Positions 8,553-16,446 of a stretch of 64,000 nucleotides of DNA are shown one piece after another. Location: the NCBI RefSeq assembly GCF_005222705.1, contig NZ_STGF01000018.1:1-64000 (forward strand). Direction: 5' to 3'. The notes below the pieces were generated by a model. That model was not told where the DNA came from. It was given only the letters and a program-made list of their open reading frames with translations, and searched no databases. The position numbers and the translations under genes are program-made. Origin of the DNA: Paenibacillus sp. SY21-1. GTDB taxonomy: Bacteria; Bacillota; Bacilli; Paenibacillales; Paenibacillaceae. Numbering within the stretch: the stretch's first letter is position 1; the number at the start of each line of letters is the position of its first letter.

Positions 8553-8555
8553 GTT

Positions 8556-9656
8556 GTGGACGTGTTAAACGATGAATTCTATATGCGACTCGCGTTGAAT
8601 ATGGCTTCCAAGGCGGCGGGCCAGACCGGAATAAATCCCGTCGTCGGCTGCGTCGTGGTCAAGGACGGCCGAATCGTCGGCATCGGCACGCATCTGAAGC
8701 GCGGAACGGGTCATGCCGAGGTGCACGCGCTTCAAATGGCGGGCGAAGAGGCGAGAGGAGCTACCGTATATGTAACGCTGGAGCCTTGCAGTCATTTTGG
8801 CAAAACGCCGCCTTGCTGCGAACGCGTTATCGCCGCAGGAGCTTCCAGAGTTGTCGTTGCTGCAGGAGATCCGAATCCTGAGGTGGCAGGCCGCGGCATC
8901 GCCCGTTTGCGCGAGGAAGGCATTGAGGTTACGCTTGGGGTTCTGGAGCAGGAAGCCCGGCAAATGAACGAAAAGTTCAATAAATATATTACGACGCGTC
9001 TGCCTTTTGTCACGCTGAAGACGGCGAGCACGCTTGATGGCAAGATCGCTTCCCGCACGGGCGATAGCCGGTGGGTAACGGGGCCGGTTGCGCGCGAGCA
9101 GGTACATACGCTGCGCCATCAGCATGAGGCGATTATGGTCGGCATTGGAACGGTGCTGGCCGATGATCCGCTGCTTAACACGCGGGCATCCGTTCCTGCT
9201 CTTGATCCGATCCGCATCATTGTCGATTCGTCGCTGCGCTTGCCGCTCGATGCTCGAGTCGTCACGGACCGCTCGATTCGCACGATTGTTCTGACCTCGG
9301 GTCAGGCGGCGGGCGAGCGCAGAGCAGCGCTTGAAGCAGCAGGAGTGGGAGTTATTGTCTGCGGGTCCGGGCAGCAGACGGATCTCAGGACGGCGATGAA
9401 CAAACTTGGCGAGCTTGAAATCAGCTCCATCCTGCTGGAAGGCGGAGGTACGCTGAATGGCGCCATGCTGGAAGCTGGACTCATCGATAAAGTGATTTTG
9501 TATTACGCCGCCAAAATTATCGGCGGGCCAGGAGCGCCTGGTACATTTACATTCGCCGGCATGGAGAAGATGGCTGATGCAATCGAGCTGGAGCACGTAA
9601 GCGTGGAAATGGCCGGCGAGGATATTTGCGTAAGCGGCTACCCGGTTTATAAGTAA
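8556..9656 (+). CDS. ribD: Bifunctional pyrimidine deaminase / reductase RibD
   Basis: Two successive riboflavin steps: deamination of the GTP-derived pyrimidine, then NADPH-dependent reduction of its ribose. The N-terminal cytidine-deaminase-like domain has the zinc ligands in HAE (His53) and PCSHFGKTPPC (Cys78, Cys87). The C-terminal RibD reductase domain spans about residues 150-366. The start is inferred: GTG 8556 gives the expected short N terminus. The frame stays open back into the leader to 8484, but that region is riboswitch expression platform. First gene of ribD-E-BA-H. Confidence 0.94.
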   Translation: MDVLNDEFYMRLALNMASKAAGQTGINPVVGCVVVKDGRIVGIGTHLKRGTGHAEVHALQMAGEEARGATVYVTLEPCSHFGKTPPCCERVIAAGASRVVVAAGDPNPEVAGRGIARLREEGIEVTLGVLEQEARQMNEKFNKYITTRLPFVTLKTASTLDGKIASRTGDSRWVTGPVAREQVHTLRHQHEAIMVGIGTVLADDPLLNTRASVPALDPIRIIVDSSLRLPLDARVVTDRSIRTIVLTSGQAAGERRAALEAAGVGVIVCGSGQQTDLRTAMNKLGELEISSILLEGGGTLNGAMLEAGLIDKVILYYAAKIIGGPGAPGTFTFAGMEKMADAIELEHVSVEMAGEDICVSGYPVYK

Positions 9657-9667
9657 GGAGGCCATTT

Positions 9668-10327
9668 ATGTTTACCGGATTAGTGGAAGAAATCGGGCAG
9701 ATGAAAGGGGTAACCCGGCAAGGCGAAGCGATGCGGCTGATGATTGGGGCAAAGCGTGTGCTTGAGGGAGTGATGCTGGGGGACAGCATCTCCGTTAGCG
9801 GCGTCTGTCTAACCGTCACTTCGTTTGACCGCGGTTCGTTTTCCGCTGATGTGATGCCTGAAACGTACCGCAAATCAAATCTCCATCAATTGCGTGTCGG
9901 GGAGAAAGTCAATCTGGAGCGGGCTATGCAGGCCGGCGCGCGCTTTGGCGGCCACATCGTGCAAGGACATATCGACGGCGTGGGCCGAATCGCGAGCAGG
10001 GAGACGGATGCGAACGCGGTTGTATACCGTATAGAGCTAGAGGATGCAGAGATGCTGAAGTACGTTATTCCGAAGGGATCGATAACGGTGGACGGAATCA
10101 GTCTGACCGTTGTGGATGTGACCGGGCATAGTCTAAGCGTTTCTATCATTCCGCATACGCTGAGCGAAACCGCGCTGCAATATAAGGCTGCTGGCGATAC
10201 CGTCAACATCGAATGCGACATTATCGGAAAATATGTAGATCATCTGCTTCACTATAGACAGCCTGAAAAGCAAAGCGGCAGCTCCAAGCTGTCAACCGCT
10301 TTTCTAATGGAAAATGGGTTTCTGTAA
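9668..10327 (+). CDS. ribE: Riboflavin synthase alpha chain
   Basis: Dismutates two 6,7-dimethyl-8-ribityllumazine molecules into riboflavin and the pyrimidinedione. Two tandem lumazine-binding barrels can be seen: MFTGLVEEIG at the start and a second repeat with GGHIVQGHIDGVG near residues 98-110. 219 aa, normal length. AAGGAGG ends 7 nt before ATG 9668, and the gene starts 11 nt after ribD. It is expected to form a trimer and to sit with RibH in the lumazine synthase complex. Confidence 0.96.
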   Translation: MFTGLVEEIGQMKGVTRQGEAMRLMIGAKRVLEGVMLGDSISVSGVCLTVTSFDRGSFSADVMPETYRKSNLHQLRVGEKVNLERAMQAGARFGGHIVQGHIDGVGRIASRETDANAVVYRIELEDAEMLKYVIPKGSITVDGISLTVVDVTGHSLSVSIIPHTLSETALQYKAAGDTVNIECDIIGKYVDHLLHYRQPEKQSGSSKLSTAFLMENGFL

Positions 10328-10356
10328 TCAGTCGGACGAGAAGGGAAGTAACTGTT

Positions 10357-11592
10357 ATGGAACATGCAGACCAACAAGTGTTTGACCGGATCGAGGAAGC
10401 TCTGGAGGCGCTTAAACAGGGCCAGCCGATCATCGTTGTCGATGATGAGGATCGTGAGAATGAAGGCGATCTTATTGCCCTGGCCGACAAAACGACACCG
10501 GAAGTCATAAATTTTATGATCACGGAGGCACGCGGGCTTGTGTGCGTGCCGATTACGCAAGAGAGGGCAGAAGAACTGGACTTGCCGCCGATGGTTTCAC
10601 ACAACACCGATTATCACGGCACGGCGTTTACCGTGTCGGTGGATTATGTGCGAACGACGACAGGCATTTCCGCTCATGAGCGCTCGGAAACGGTCAAAGC
10701 GCTGATCGATCCGGCTACGAAGGCTGCGGATTTCCGCAGACCGGGCCATATCTTCCCGCTCATCTCGAAGCCGGGCGGCGTGCTCAGACGCGCAGGCCAT
10801 ACGGAAGCGGCGATTGATCTTGCGGTGATGTGCGGCTCCGCTCCGGCAGCCGCGATCTGCGAAATTATTAATGAAGACGGGACGATGGCACGCTTGCCCC
10901 ATCTCATTGCTTTCAAGCAAAAGCATAATTTGAAGCTGATTACGATTCAAGAGCTTATCCATTACCGCAACGAAATGGAGAAGCTGGTGGAGCGTGCGGT
11001 TGATGTCAAGCTGCCTACCGATTTCGGAACGTTCAGGGCGATTGCGTATACGAATATCGTCGACAACAAAGAGCATATCGCGCTGGTTAAGGGGGAGATC
11101 GACCCGAGTAAACCGGCATTGGTGCGCGTGCATTCGGAATGTCTGACGGGGGATGTGTTCCACTCGCATCGCTGCGACTGCGGACCGCAATTGGAAGCTG
11201 CGCTGAAGCAGATTGAGGAGTCCGGCAGCGGCATTCTGCTGTACATGCGCCAAGAGGGCCGAGGCATCGGATTGATCAACAAGCTCAAGGCATATGCGCT
11301 GCAGGAGGAAGGCCTCGATACCGTTGACGCTAATTTAAAGCTTGGCTTTGCTGCCGATTTGCGCGATTATGGTATTGGCGCGCAAATATTGAAGGACCTT
11401 GGCGTTCGCCAAATGAAGCTGCTGACGAACAATCCGCGCAAAATAAAAGGGTTGGAGGGCTACGGCCTTGAAGTAGTAGAGCGTGTTCCCATTCAAATGC
11501 CGGCCAATGAGGACAACAATAGCTACCTGCGTACGAAGAAATTAAAGCTAGGCCATTTGTTGAAGTTTGAAGATCAAGATTATAATATTTAA
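10357..11592 (+). CDS. ribBA: DHBP synthase / GTP cyclohydrolase II fusion
   Basis: Supplies both riboflavin precursors. The N-terminal RibB half (residues 1-205) makes 3,4-dihydroxy-2-butanone 4-phosphate from ribulose 5-phosphate and carries DDEDRENEGD (29-38). The C-terminal RibA half opens GTP and has the zinc cysteines of SECLTGDVFHSHRCDCG (about 258-274) and the RQEGRGIGL loop. 411 aa, a full-length fusion as in B. subtilis. AAGGGAAG lies upstream of the ATG. Third gene of the rib operon. Confidence 0.96.
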   Translation: MEHADQQVFDRIEEALEALKQGQPIIVVDDEDRENEGDLIALADKTTPEVINFMITEARGLVCVPITQERAEELDLPPMVSHNTDYHGTAFTVSVDYVRTTTGISAHERSETVKALIDPATKAADFRRPGHIFPLISKPGGVLRRAGHTEAAIDLAVMCGSAPAAAICEIINEDGTMARLPHLIAFKQKHNLKLITIQELIHYRNEMEKLVERAVDVKLPTDFGTFRAIAYTNIVDNKEHIALVKGEIDPSKPALVRVHSECLTGDVFHSHRCDCGPQLEAALKQIEESGSGILLYMRQEGRGIGLINKLKAYALQEEGLDTVDANLKLGFAADLRDYGIGAQILKDLGVRQMKLLTNNPRKIKGLEGYGLEVVERVPIQMPANEDNNSYLRTKKLKLGHLLKFEDQDYNI

Positions 11593-11613
11593 ATAATGGA
11601 AGGAAGAGACAGC

Positions 11614-12084
11614 ATGACGAAATTTTATGAAGGCAATTTGATATCGGAAGGTTTAAAATATGGAGTAGTTGTGGGCCGTTTCAACGAGTTTATTTCCAGC
11701 AAGCTGCTTGGCGGAGCGCTTGACGCTTTCAAGCGCCATGGCGCAAAGGAAGAAGAAGTGGAAGTGGCTTGGGTGCCTGGCGCGTTTGAAATTCCGCTTA
11801 TCGCTCAAAAAATGGCTGAAAGCGGCAAATACGATGCGGTTATTACGCTTGGCGCCGTAATCAGAGGATCAACGCCGCATTTCGACTATGTGTGCAATGA
11901 AGCGGCTAAAGGTGTAGCTGCAATCGCGCTGAAAACGGGCGTACCGACGATTTTTGGCGTATTGACGGTAGATTCGATCGAGCAAGCGATCGAGCGAGCA
12001 GGCACAAAGGCAGGCAACAAAGGCTACGAGGCAGCTGCAAGCGCCATTGAAATGGCGAATTTGACGAAGCAATTGCAAGCCTAA
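11614..12084 (+). CDS. ribH: 6,7-dimethyl-8-ribityllumazine synthase
   Basis: Condenses the RibD pyrimidine product with the RibB four-carbon unit; forms icosahedral 60-mers in the family. Seen: VVGRFNEF (about residues 20-27), WVPGAFEIP and GAVIRGSTPHFDYVCNE with the catalytic His. The ATG at 11614 follows GGAAGGAAGAG at a good distance and gives 156 aa starting like the B. subtilis protein (154 aa). An upstream in-frame ATG at 11596 overlaps the ribosome site. Last gene of the rib operon. Confidence 0.96.
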   Translation: MTKFYEGNLISEGLKYGVVVGRFNEFISSKLLGGALDAFKRHGAKEEEVEVAWVPGAFEIPLIAQKMAESGKYDAVITLGAVIRGSTPHFDYVCNEAAKGVAAIALKTGVPTIFGVLTVDSIEQAIERAGTKAGNKGYEAAASAIEMANLTKQLQA

Positions 12085-12118
12085 GCGGCAATGCCGGATT
12101 GGGCGGGAGGAATAGGAT

Positions 12119-12898
12119 GTGTCGGTGCTTTACAAGCTGGATTCCTTTGAGGGACCGCTGGATCTGCTGCTCCACCTGATCGACAAGGCTGAAATTGATA
12201 TTCACGAGGTTTCGATCAGCGAGATAACGGATCAATATATGCAATATTTGGACGCGATGAAGGAGCTTGAGCTTGAGGTAACGAGCGAGTTTCTGGTCAT
12301 GGCCGCAACGCTGCTTGCGATTAAAAGCAAGCAGCTGCTGCCTAAGCCGCCAGTATTTGAAGAGGAATACGACGACTGGCAGGAAGAAGAATTTGACCCG
12401 CGCGAGGAGCTGATTCAGAAGCTCGTCGAATACCGCAAATTCAAGCAGATTGCCGAGCAGCTGCGGGAGAAAGAGGAGCAGCGCAGTCTCGTGTTCTCGA
12501 AGGAGCCGGAGGATCTGACTCCTTTTATGAAAGAGGAGAAAGTTAACCCGGTAGAAGGGCTGCATATTTCGGATTTAATCTCTGCATTTCAGAAAGCTCT
12601 GCGCAGAGCCGTTCGCCGCAATGTGGTGTCTACCATTTCCCGCGACGAGGTGTCGGTTAAAGACCGGATTCGTGATATTATGGATGTATTAAAACAATTC
12701 GAGACCGTTCGTTTCTCCAAGCTGGTAAGGGAGAATATGGACCGTCATGAAATTGTAGTCACGTTTCTTGCCATATTGGAGCTGATGAAAATGAAGCATA
12801 TTCGCTGTTTTCAGCATCAACTGTTTGACGATATCGTCATTCATTGGAGAGGAGAAAAAGCGGACAGTGGATTATCCGAAATTGAAGACGATTATTGA
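12119..12898 (+). CDS. scpA: Segregation and condensation protein A
   Basis: Kleisin subunit that bridges SMC heads and recruits ScpB in the bacterial condensin. The N-terminal kleisin motif FEGPLDLLLHLI (residues 9-20) and a C-terminal winged-helix are visible, joined by an acidic middle region. 259 aa. GTG start at 12119 after GGGAGGAATAGG; the overlapping ATG at 12117 is out of frame. Coding overlaps scpB by 32 nt, so the two partners are probably co-translated. Confidence 0.95.
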   Translation: MSVLYKLDSFEGPLDLLLHLIDKAEIDIHEVSISEITDQYMQYLDAMKELELEVTSEFLVMAATLLAIKSKQLLPKPPVFEEEYDDWQEEEFDPREELIQKLVEYRKFKQIAEQLREKEEQRSLVFSKEPEDLTPFMKEEKVNPVEGLHISDLISAFQKALRRAVRRNVVSTISRDEVSVKDRIRDIMDVLKQFETVRFSKLVRENMDRHEIVVTFLAILELMKMKHIRCFQHQLFDDIVIHWRGEKADSGLSEIEDDY

Positions 12899-13469
12899 GG
12901 GCTTGCTGTTTATGGCCGGCGATGAAGGGCTGAACAAACGGCAGCTCGGCGATATTATGGAGATTGACCCGGAGTTTGCGGCGGATCTGGTGTATGATTT
13001 GCAGCGCGATTTGGAGCGGGAAGGCCGCGGAATTCAAATTTCCGAGGTGGCCGGCTCGTTCCGGCTGACCACGCATCCTGAGCATGCCTCTTACTTTGAA
13101 AAAATGGCGTACTCGCCATCGCGTTCGCAGTTGTCCCAGGCTGCGCTGGAAACCTTATCGATCGTTGCCTATCGACAGCCGATAACCCGTATTTCCATCG
13201 AAGAAATACGCGGCGTCAAGAGCGAGCGGGCGTTAGCCTCGCTCGTATCCAAGGACCTGATCGAGGAGGTTGGTCGGGCGGAAGCGATTGGTCGTCCTAT
13301 TTTGTATGGAACGACTAAATCGTTTCTTGATTATTTCGGTCTTCCCTCTATCAAGGAGCTGCCTGAACCTGGCGATGTTCAACTTGAAGACGCCTTGGAC
13401 GAGCAGACGCAGCTGTTGTTTGAACGCTTGGATGGGCGTCAAATGACAATCGATGAAATAAAAGAATGA
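12867..13469 (+). CDS. scpB: Segregation and condensation protein B
   Basis: Dimeric winged-helix partner of ScpA in the SMC complex. The GTG at 12867 gives a protein beginning MDYPKLKTIIEGLLFMAGDE, in register with the B. subtilis N terminus; GGAGAGGAG lies at 12846-12854. Two winged-helix domains: residues 1-80 and about 90-170, the latter with the conserved ALETLSIVAYRQPITR and IEEIRGV blocks. 200 aa. Overlaps the end of scpA. Confidence 0.94.
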   Translation: MDYPKLKTIIEGLLFMAGDEGLNKRQLGDIMEIDPEFAADLVYDLQRDLEREGRGIQISEVAGSFRLTTHPEHASYFEKMAYSPSRSQLSQAALETLSIVAYRQPITRISIEEIRGVKSERALASLVSKDLIEEVGRAEAIGRPILYGTTKSFLDYFGLPSIKELPEPGDVQLEDALDEQTQLLFERLDGRQMTIDEIKE

Positions 13470-13530
13470 GATTTGGCCGCCGGGCCATACTATATTCAAC
13501 CCATATTCGGGAAATGGAGGTAGCGATTAG

Positions 13531-14220
13531 ATGCCTGCTTACCCTTACGGTTGGATCACGGCGGCCAGTCTCTTTTTTTTGCTTGCGGCGGTTATAGGAT
13601 GTGCGTCCCCAATCGTCATTAGCGGGCATGTGCGAAGACTAGGCAACAATGACGATGCGGAGCTAACGGTCAGAGCGCTGTTCGGTCTCATTCGCTATCG
13701 CTATCAGATTCCGATCGTGATATTTAAAGGCACCTCCGTCGAGCTGAAGGAAGAAGTCGCCATGAGTGGGGCGGGGGTAAATACATGGAAGCAGTACCAG
13801 GAAGATATCGATGCCAATCAGGTTATGAGCGCGATTGAACGTATGAAGCAGCTGCTGCATTTGACCCGGAATTTAACGGGCTGGGCCCGCCGAACGATGA
13901 GCAGGGTAAGCGTGCTTGAATGGCACTGGACAACGACAGTCGGTACGGGCGACGCAATGTGGACGGCGCTTGCGACGGGCGCGGCCTGGTCGGTGCAGTC
14001 CTCGCTGCTTGGCCTCATATCCCAGCTAATGAAATTGCGGGCAGAGCCAAGCATGCAGGTCCAAGCCGCTTATCAAGGCGTGTTATTCAGAAGCGAGCTG
14101 AAGTGCATGCTGCAAATCAGGCTCGGAACGGCGCTGCTTGCAGGCATAAAGCTGATTTTTCGCATACGAAAAACCAAAGAAGGCTATGATGCCTGGCACC
14201 GCCTTTTATTCAAGACTTGA
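13531..14220 (+). CDS. DUF2953 family membrane protein (YtfI-like)
   Basis: Function unknown. Seen: an N-terminal membrane span (about residues 8-30), a soluble region, and the conserved VLEWHWTTTVGTGDAMWTALATGAAW stretch around residues 125-150 that marks the DUF2953 family. 229 aa, close to B. subtilis YtfI. GGAGGT lies 5-6 nt ahead of the ATG. In B. subtilis ytfI immediately precedes ytfJ and is spore-related; here a TetR/VOC pair on the other strand separates them. Its 3' end overlaps the VOC gene tail to tail by 15 nt. Confidence 0.85.
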   Translation: MPAYPYGWITAASLFFLLAAVIGCASPIVISGHVRRLGNNDDAELTVRALFGLIRYRYQIPIVIFKGTSVELKEEVAMSGAGVNTWKQYQEDIDANQVMSAIERMKQLLHLTRNLTGWARRTMSRVSVLEWHWTTTVGTGDAMWTALATGAAWSVQSSLLGLISQLMKLRAEPSMQVQAAYQGVLFRSELKCMLQIRLGTALLAGIKLIFRIRKTKEGYDAWHRLLFKT

Positions 14221-15012
14221 GCCGGCGGCTTGCAGCAATCGAATGGAAGCTCCATTGGTGCGTTGAGGGTCAAGCAAGCTGCCCCCATTCAAGGTTTGCG
14301 CAGCAGCCAGGCTAATTTCGGTTATACGATAGGATGAAGCCTGCCGAAGTTCGATGATATGTCCGTTCCCGCATGCAAGCATGCACCGATTCCCTTGATG
14401 GGTCATATCTGCTTCTAGAATAACGTGCCTGTACCAAGATAAATACCGATGAAGATCAGGTACGTCAATGACAAGCCTGGATATGCCCAGAGCACCGTTG
14501 CGGTGGGTTGTTTCATGTATAGCGGGAGGGACTGCCGGATCATAAGCGCTCATCAAAAAAGGCAATCGCGGATTGCCTGGCGCGGCTATCGACCAGGTTT
14601 GCTTTCTCCCGTCTCGCAGCGTTTTACTTAATTTGACCGATTTTCCGAGATCGGCGCCCTCAAGCCGCATGGCGGCCATATGAGCGTTTGCTCGCTCAGG
14701 AGGGATGCTGTCGAGCGCATAATCGATCAGCCCTTCTGGTCCGCTTATGTAGGCATGCAGCCTGTTCATCATAGACGGCTGAAGCGGCGCAAGCAGGCGA
14801 GCGGCTGCCAGCAGCAGCTTGTCCGGCAAGTTGAATGGCTTGGGGTTAAACAGCTCGAGAAACGACCCGTCCTGCAAATAAATAAGAGCATTATGCGCTT
14901 TGGCAGGGTCTGTCCGGTACGTTGCCGTAAACCCCAGATCTTCAAAGTTTTTAACGGACTGAGCAAGGTCATTTGTTTTGATTAAAATATGTCCGATCGC
15001 GAAACGTTTCAT
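14206..15012 (-). CDS. VOC (glyoxalase-like) domain protein
   Basis: Predicted cytosolic vicinal-oxygen-chelate fold protein, 268 aa, resembling the Glyoxalase_3-like family. The N-terminal half (FAIGHILIKTNDLAQSVKNFEDLGF) carries the typical first betaalphabetabetabeta module. A second module follows at about residues 180-225 (ISRLVIDVPDLHRYLSWYR). Substrate unknown. AAGGAG lies 8 nt before ATG 15012. It follows the TetR gene closely on the minus strand and is probably its target. Enzymatic role and metal ligands are not certain from sequence. Confidence 0.8.
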   Translation of the reverse strand: MKRFAIGHILIKTNDLAQSVKNFEDLGFTATYRTDPAKAHNALIYLQDGSFLELFNPKPFNLPDKLLLAAARLLAPLQPSMMNRLHAYISGPEGLIDYALDSIPPERANAHMAAMRLEGADLGKSVKLSKTLRDGRKQTWSIAAPGNPRLPFLMSAYDPAVPPAIHETTHRNGALGISRLVIDVPDLHRYLSWYRHVILEADMTHQGNRCMLACGNGHIIELRQASSYRITEISLAAAQTLNGGSLLDPQRTNGASIRLLQAAGSSLE

Positions 15013-15042
15013 TGTTCTGCTCCTTTCATGGCGATAAGCCAT

Positions 15043-15672
15043 TCATCGTTCTCTTTGACTCAACAACGCGCTCCATCCTCCGTATAAGAAAGGCATGAGC
15101 ATACGCAAATACGATACAGCTTCCTCACGGTTCATACCCTGGGTTACGATTTCGAGTATTTGTTTGTAATTGTGTGATAAAAGCAAATGAAGATAATGAG
15201 CAGGAGGGCTGGAGGTCAACTGGTTGAAAGCCGCGAGCTTGCGGATATAGGCTTGTGTCGAGATCAGGTCGATTTCAATTAAGCTGTTTACAAAATGCTC
15301 GTACTCGGAGCCGACTGAACGATTAATGAGCAAATCCAACGTTTCAAAATTACTGTAAATATAATCGATAATATGCATCAGACCTGCTTCTGCTTGATCG
15401 AACGTTTCCATCTGCCCGCTTTGCTCCAGCGAGTGAAGCTGGACATGGGCAAGCTCTGTAAAATAGTTTTTGATCTCATGCGCGGCAGGCTCTACCACAG
15501 CTCTGAATAAAGTGTTTTTATCCGCAAAATATCGATAAATCGCCCCGGTTGTCATGCCAGCCTTCCCTGCAATGGTACGCATATTAGCATGGCTGAAGCC
15601 TTTTTCCAAAAATTCAAGCCTGGCGCATTCCAATAGCTTTTGCTCCGTGATTTCGGATTTTGAACCGTTCAT
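15043..15672 (-). CDS. TetR/AcrR family transcriptional regulator
   Basis: N-terminal TetR helix-turn-helix is clear (residues about 10-55, including GFSHANMRTIAGKAGMTTGAIYRYFADK). The C-terminal ligand-binding domain is not recognisable by eye. 209 aa from ATG 15672, which lies 8 nt after AAGGAGGG; the frame extends a few codons upstream without a ribosome site. It is transcribed with the VOC gene. A 19-bp palindrome overlapping its own -10 implies autorepression. Confidence 0.88.
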   Translation of the reverse strand: MNGSKSEITEQKLLECARLEFLEKGFSHANMRTIAGKAGMTTGAIYRYFADKNTLFRAVVEPAAHEIKNYFTELAHVQLHSLEQSGQMETFDQAEAGLMHIIDYIYSNFETLDLLINRSVGSEYEHFVNSLIEIDLISTQAYIRKLAAFNQLTSSPPAHYLHLLLSHNYKQILEIVTQGMNREEAVSYLRMLMPFLYGGWSALLSQRER

Positions 15673-15690
15673 TGCAAATCCCTCCTTCAA

Positions 15691-15734
15691 AAAATAACAT
15701 TGTTATTTTATCATGTAATCATGAACATTGTCTA
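15691..15734 (-). promoter_or_regulatory. TetR promoter with overlapping palindromic operator
   Basis: AAAATAACA-T-TGTTATTTT at 15691-15709 is a perfect 9-1-9 inverted repeat. On the minus strand a TAGACA box (15729-15734) and a TAAAAT box (15705-15710) are 18 nt apart, so the -10 lies inside the palindrome. Good candidate autoregulatory operator. Confidence 0.7.
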
Positions 15735-15826
15735 TGTAACAGAGCGGCCACATACTTTGTGACGGAAAAGGGGAAGATACCGAAAGGATAGAAGCCAGCT
15801 TAAATTGATTAATGGAGGTAACTCAT

Positions 15827-16309
15827 ATGTCAGATCATCCGATTCAAGGTCTTATGCAAACGGCAATGGAAAACATTAAGGAAATGGTCGACGTTAATAC
15901 GATCGTCGGCGATCCGGTCCAGACACCGGACGGCAGCGTCATTATGCCAATCAGCAAGGTTGGCTTCGGCTTTGTCGCCGGGGGCAGCGATATACGCTTT
16001 GACGACTCGACAAACGGCGGAAAAGGAAATGACGCCCAGCATGCCGCGGTTGCTATGCCATTTGGCGGAGGAAGCGGCGGCGGGGTATCCATTACGCCGA
16101 TTGCCTTTCTTGTCGTAGGGACGCATGGCGTTAAAATCGTGCCGCTTGACACGCAAACCCATTTGCTTGAGCGAATTATCGATTCAACGCCCCAGGTATT
16201 TGAAAAGCTGCAGTCGATGATGAAACGTCCGGCTCATACGGGCGCCTACTCCGATCCTTCCTCCGCCATTATTGCCGAAAGCGCAATGGCGAACGATCAA
16301 TTGCTTTAG
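15827..16309 (+). CDS. ytfJ: GerW-family sporulation protein YtfJ
   Basis: Spore protein of the GerW/YtfJ family, forespore-made in B. subtilis and linked to lysozyme resistance and germination of spores. ATG 15827 after GGAGGT (about 15813-15818) gives MSDHPIQGLMQTAMENIKEM, matching the conserved family start. VGDPVQTPDGSVIMPISKVGFGF follows, and a glycine-rich GGGSGGGVSITPIAFLV segment lies near residues 85-100. 160 aa. CATACTT at about 15752 could be a forespore -10, but no convincing -35 is present. Confidence 0.92.
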   Translation: MSDHPIQGLMQTAMENIKEMVDVNTIVGDPVQTPDGSVIMPISKVGFGFVAGGSDIRFDDSTNGGKGNDAQHAAVAMPFGGGSGGGVSITPIAFLVVGTHGVKIVPLDTQTHLLERIIDSTPQVFEKLQSMMKRPAHTGAYSDPSSAIIAESAMANDQLL

Positions 16310-16312
16310 CCG

Positions 16313-16341
16313 AACTGCCCGCAAGGGCAGTTTTTCATTTT
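16313..16341 (+). terminator. Intrinsic terminator after ytfJ
   Basis: AACTGCCC (16313-16320), loop GCAA, GGGCAGTT (16325-16332), then TTTCATTTTTTG. Confidence 0.85.
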
Positions 16342-16377
16342 TTGTCAGCCTGTTGTCGTCTATGCCGCAAGGTACAA

Positions 16378-16406
16378 GCATATACTAAGACAGATAAGCA
16401 TAAGCT
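16378..16406 (+). promoter_or_regulatory. Candidate SigE-type promoter for dacB-spmAB
   Basis: GCATATAC (16378-16385) resembles the SigE -35 and CATAAGCT (16399-16406) the -10 (CATACAnT), with a 13-nt spacer. The B. subtilis dacB operon is SigE-controlled. Match is partial. Confidence 0.4.
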
Positions 16407-16446
16407 TGTTCGACTAACGCTAGCCAGAGAGGGGAACACACGCAAC

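Noticed and set aside
8152..8555. Open frames through the FMN riboswitch and an apparent longer ribD starting at 8484
   Set aside because: The region is conserved aptamer and terminator RNA. Known RibD proteins start just before the FYMRLAL segment.
15752..15758. SigG/SigF promoter before ytfJ based on CATACTT
   Set aside because: No acceptable -35 at the right distance, so it was not listed as a feature.
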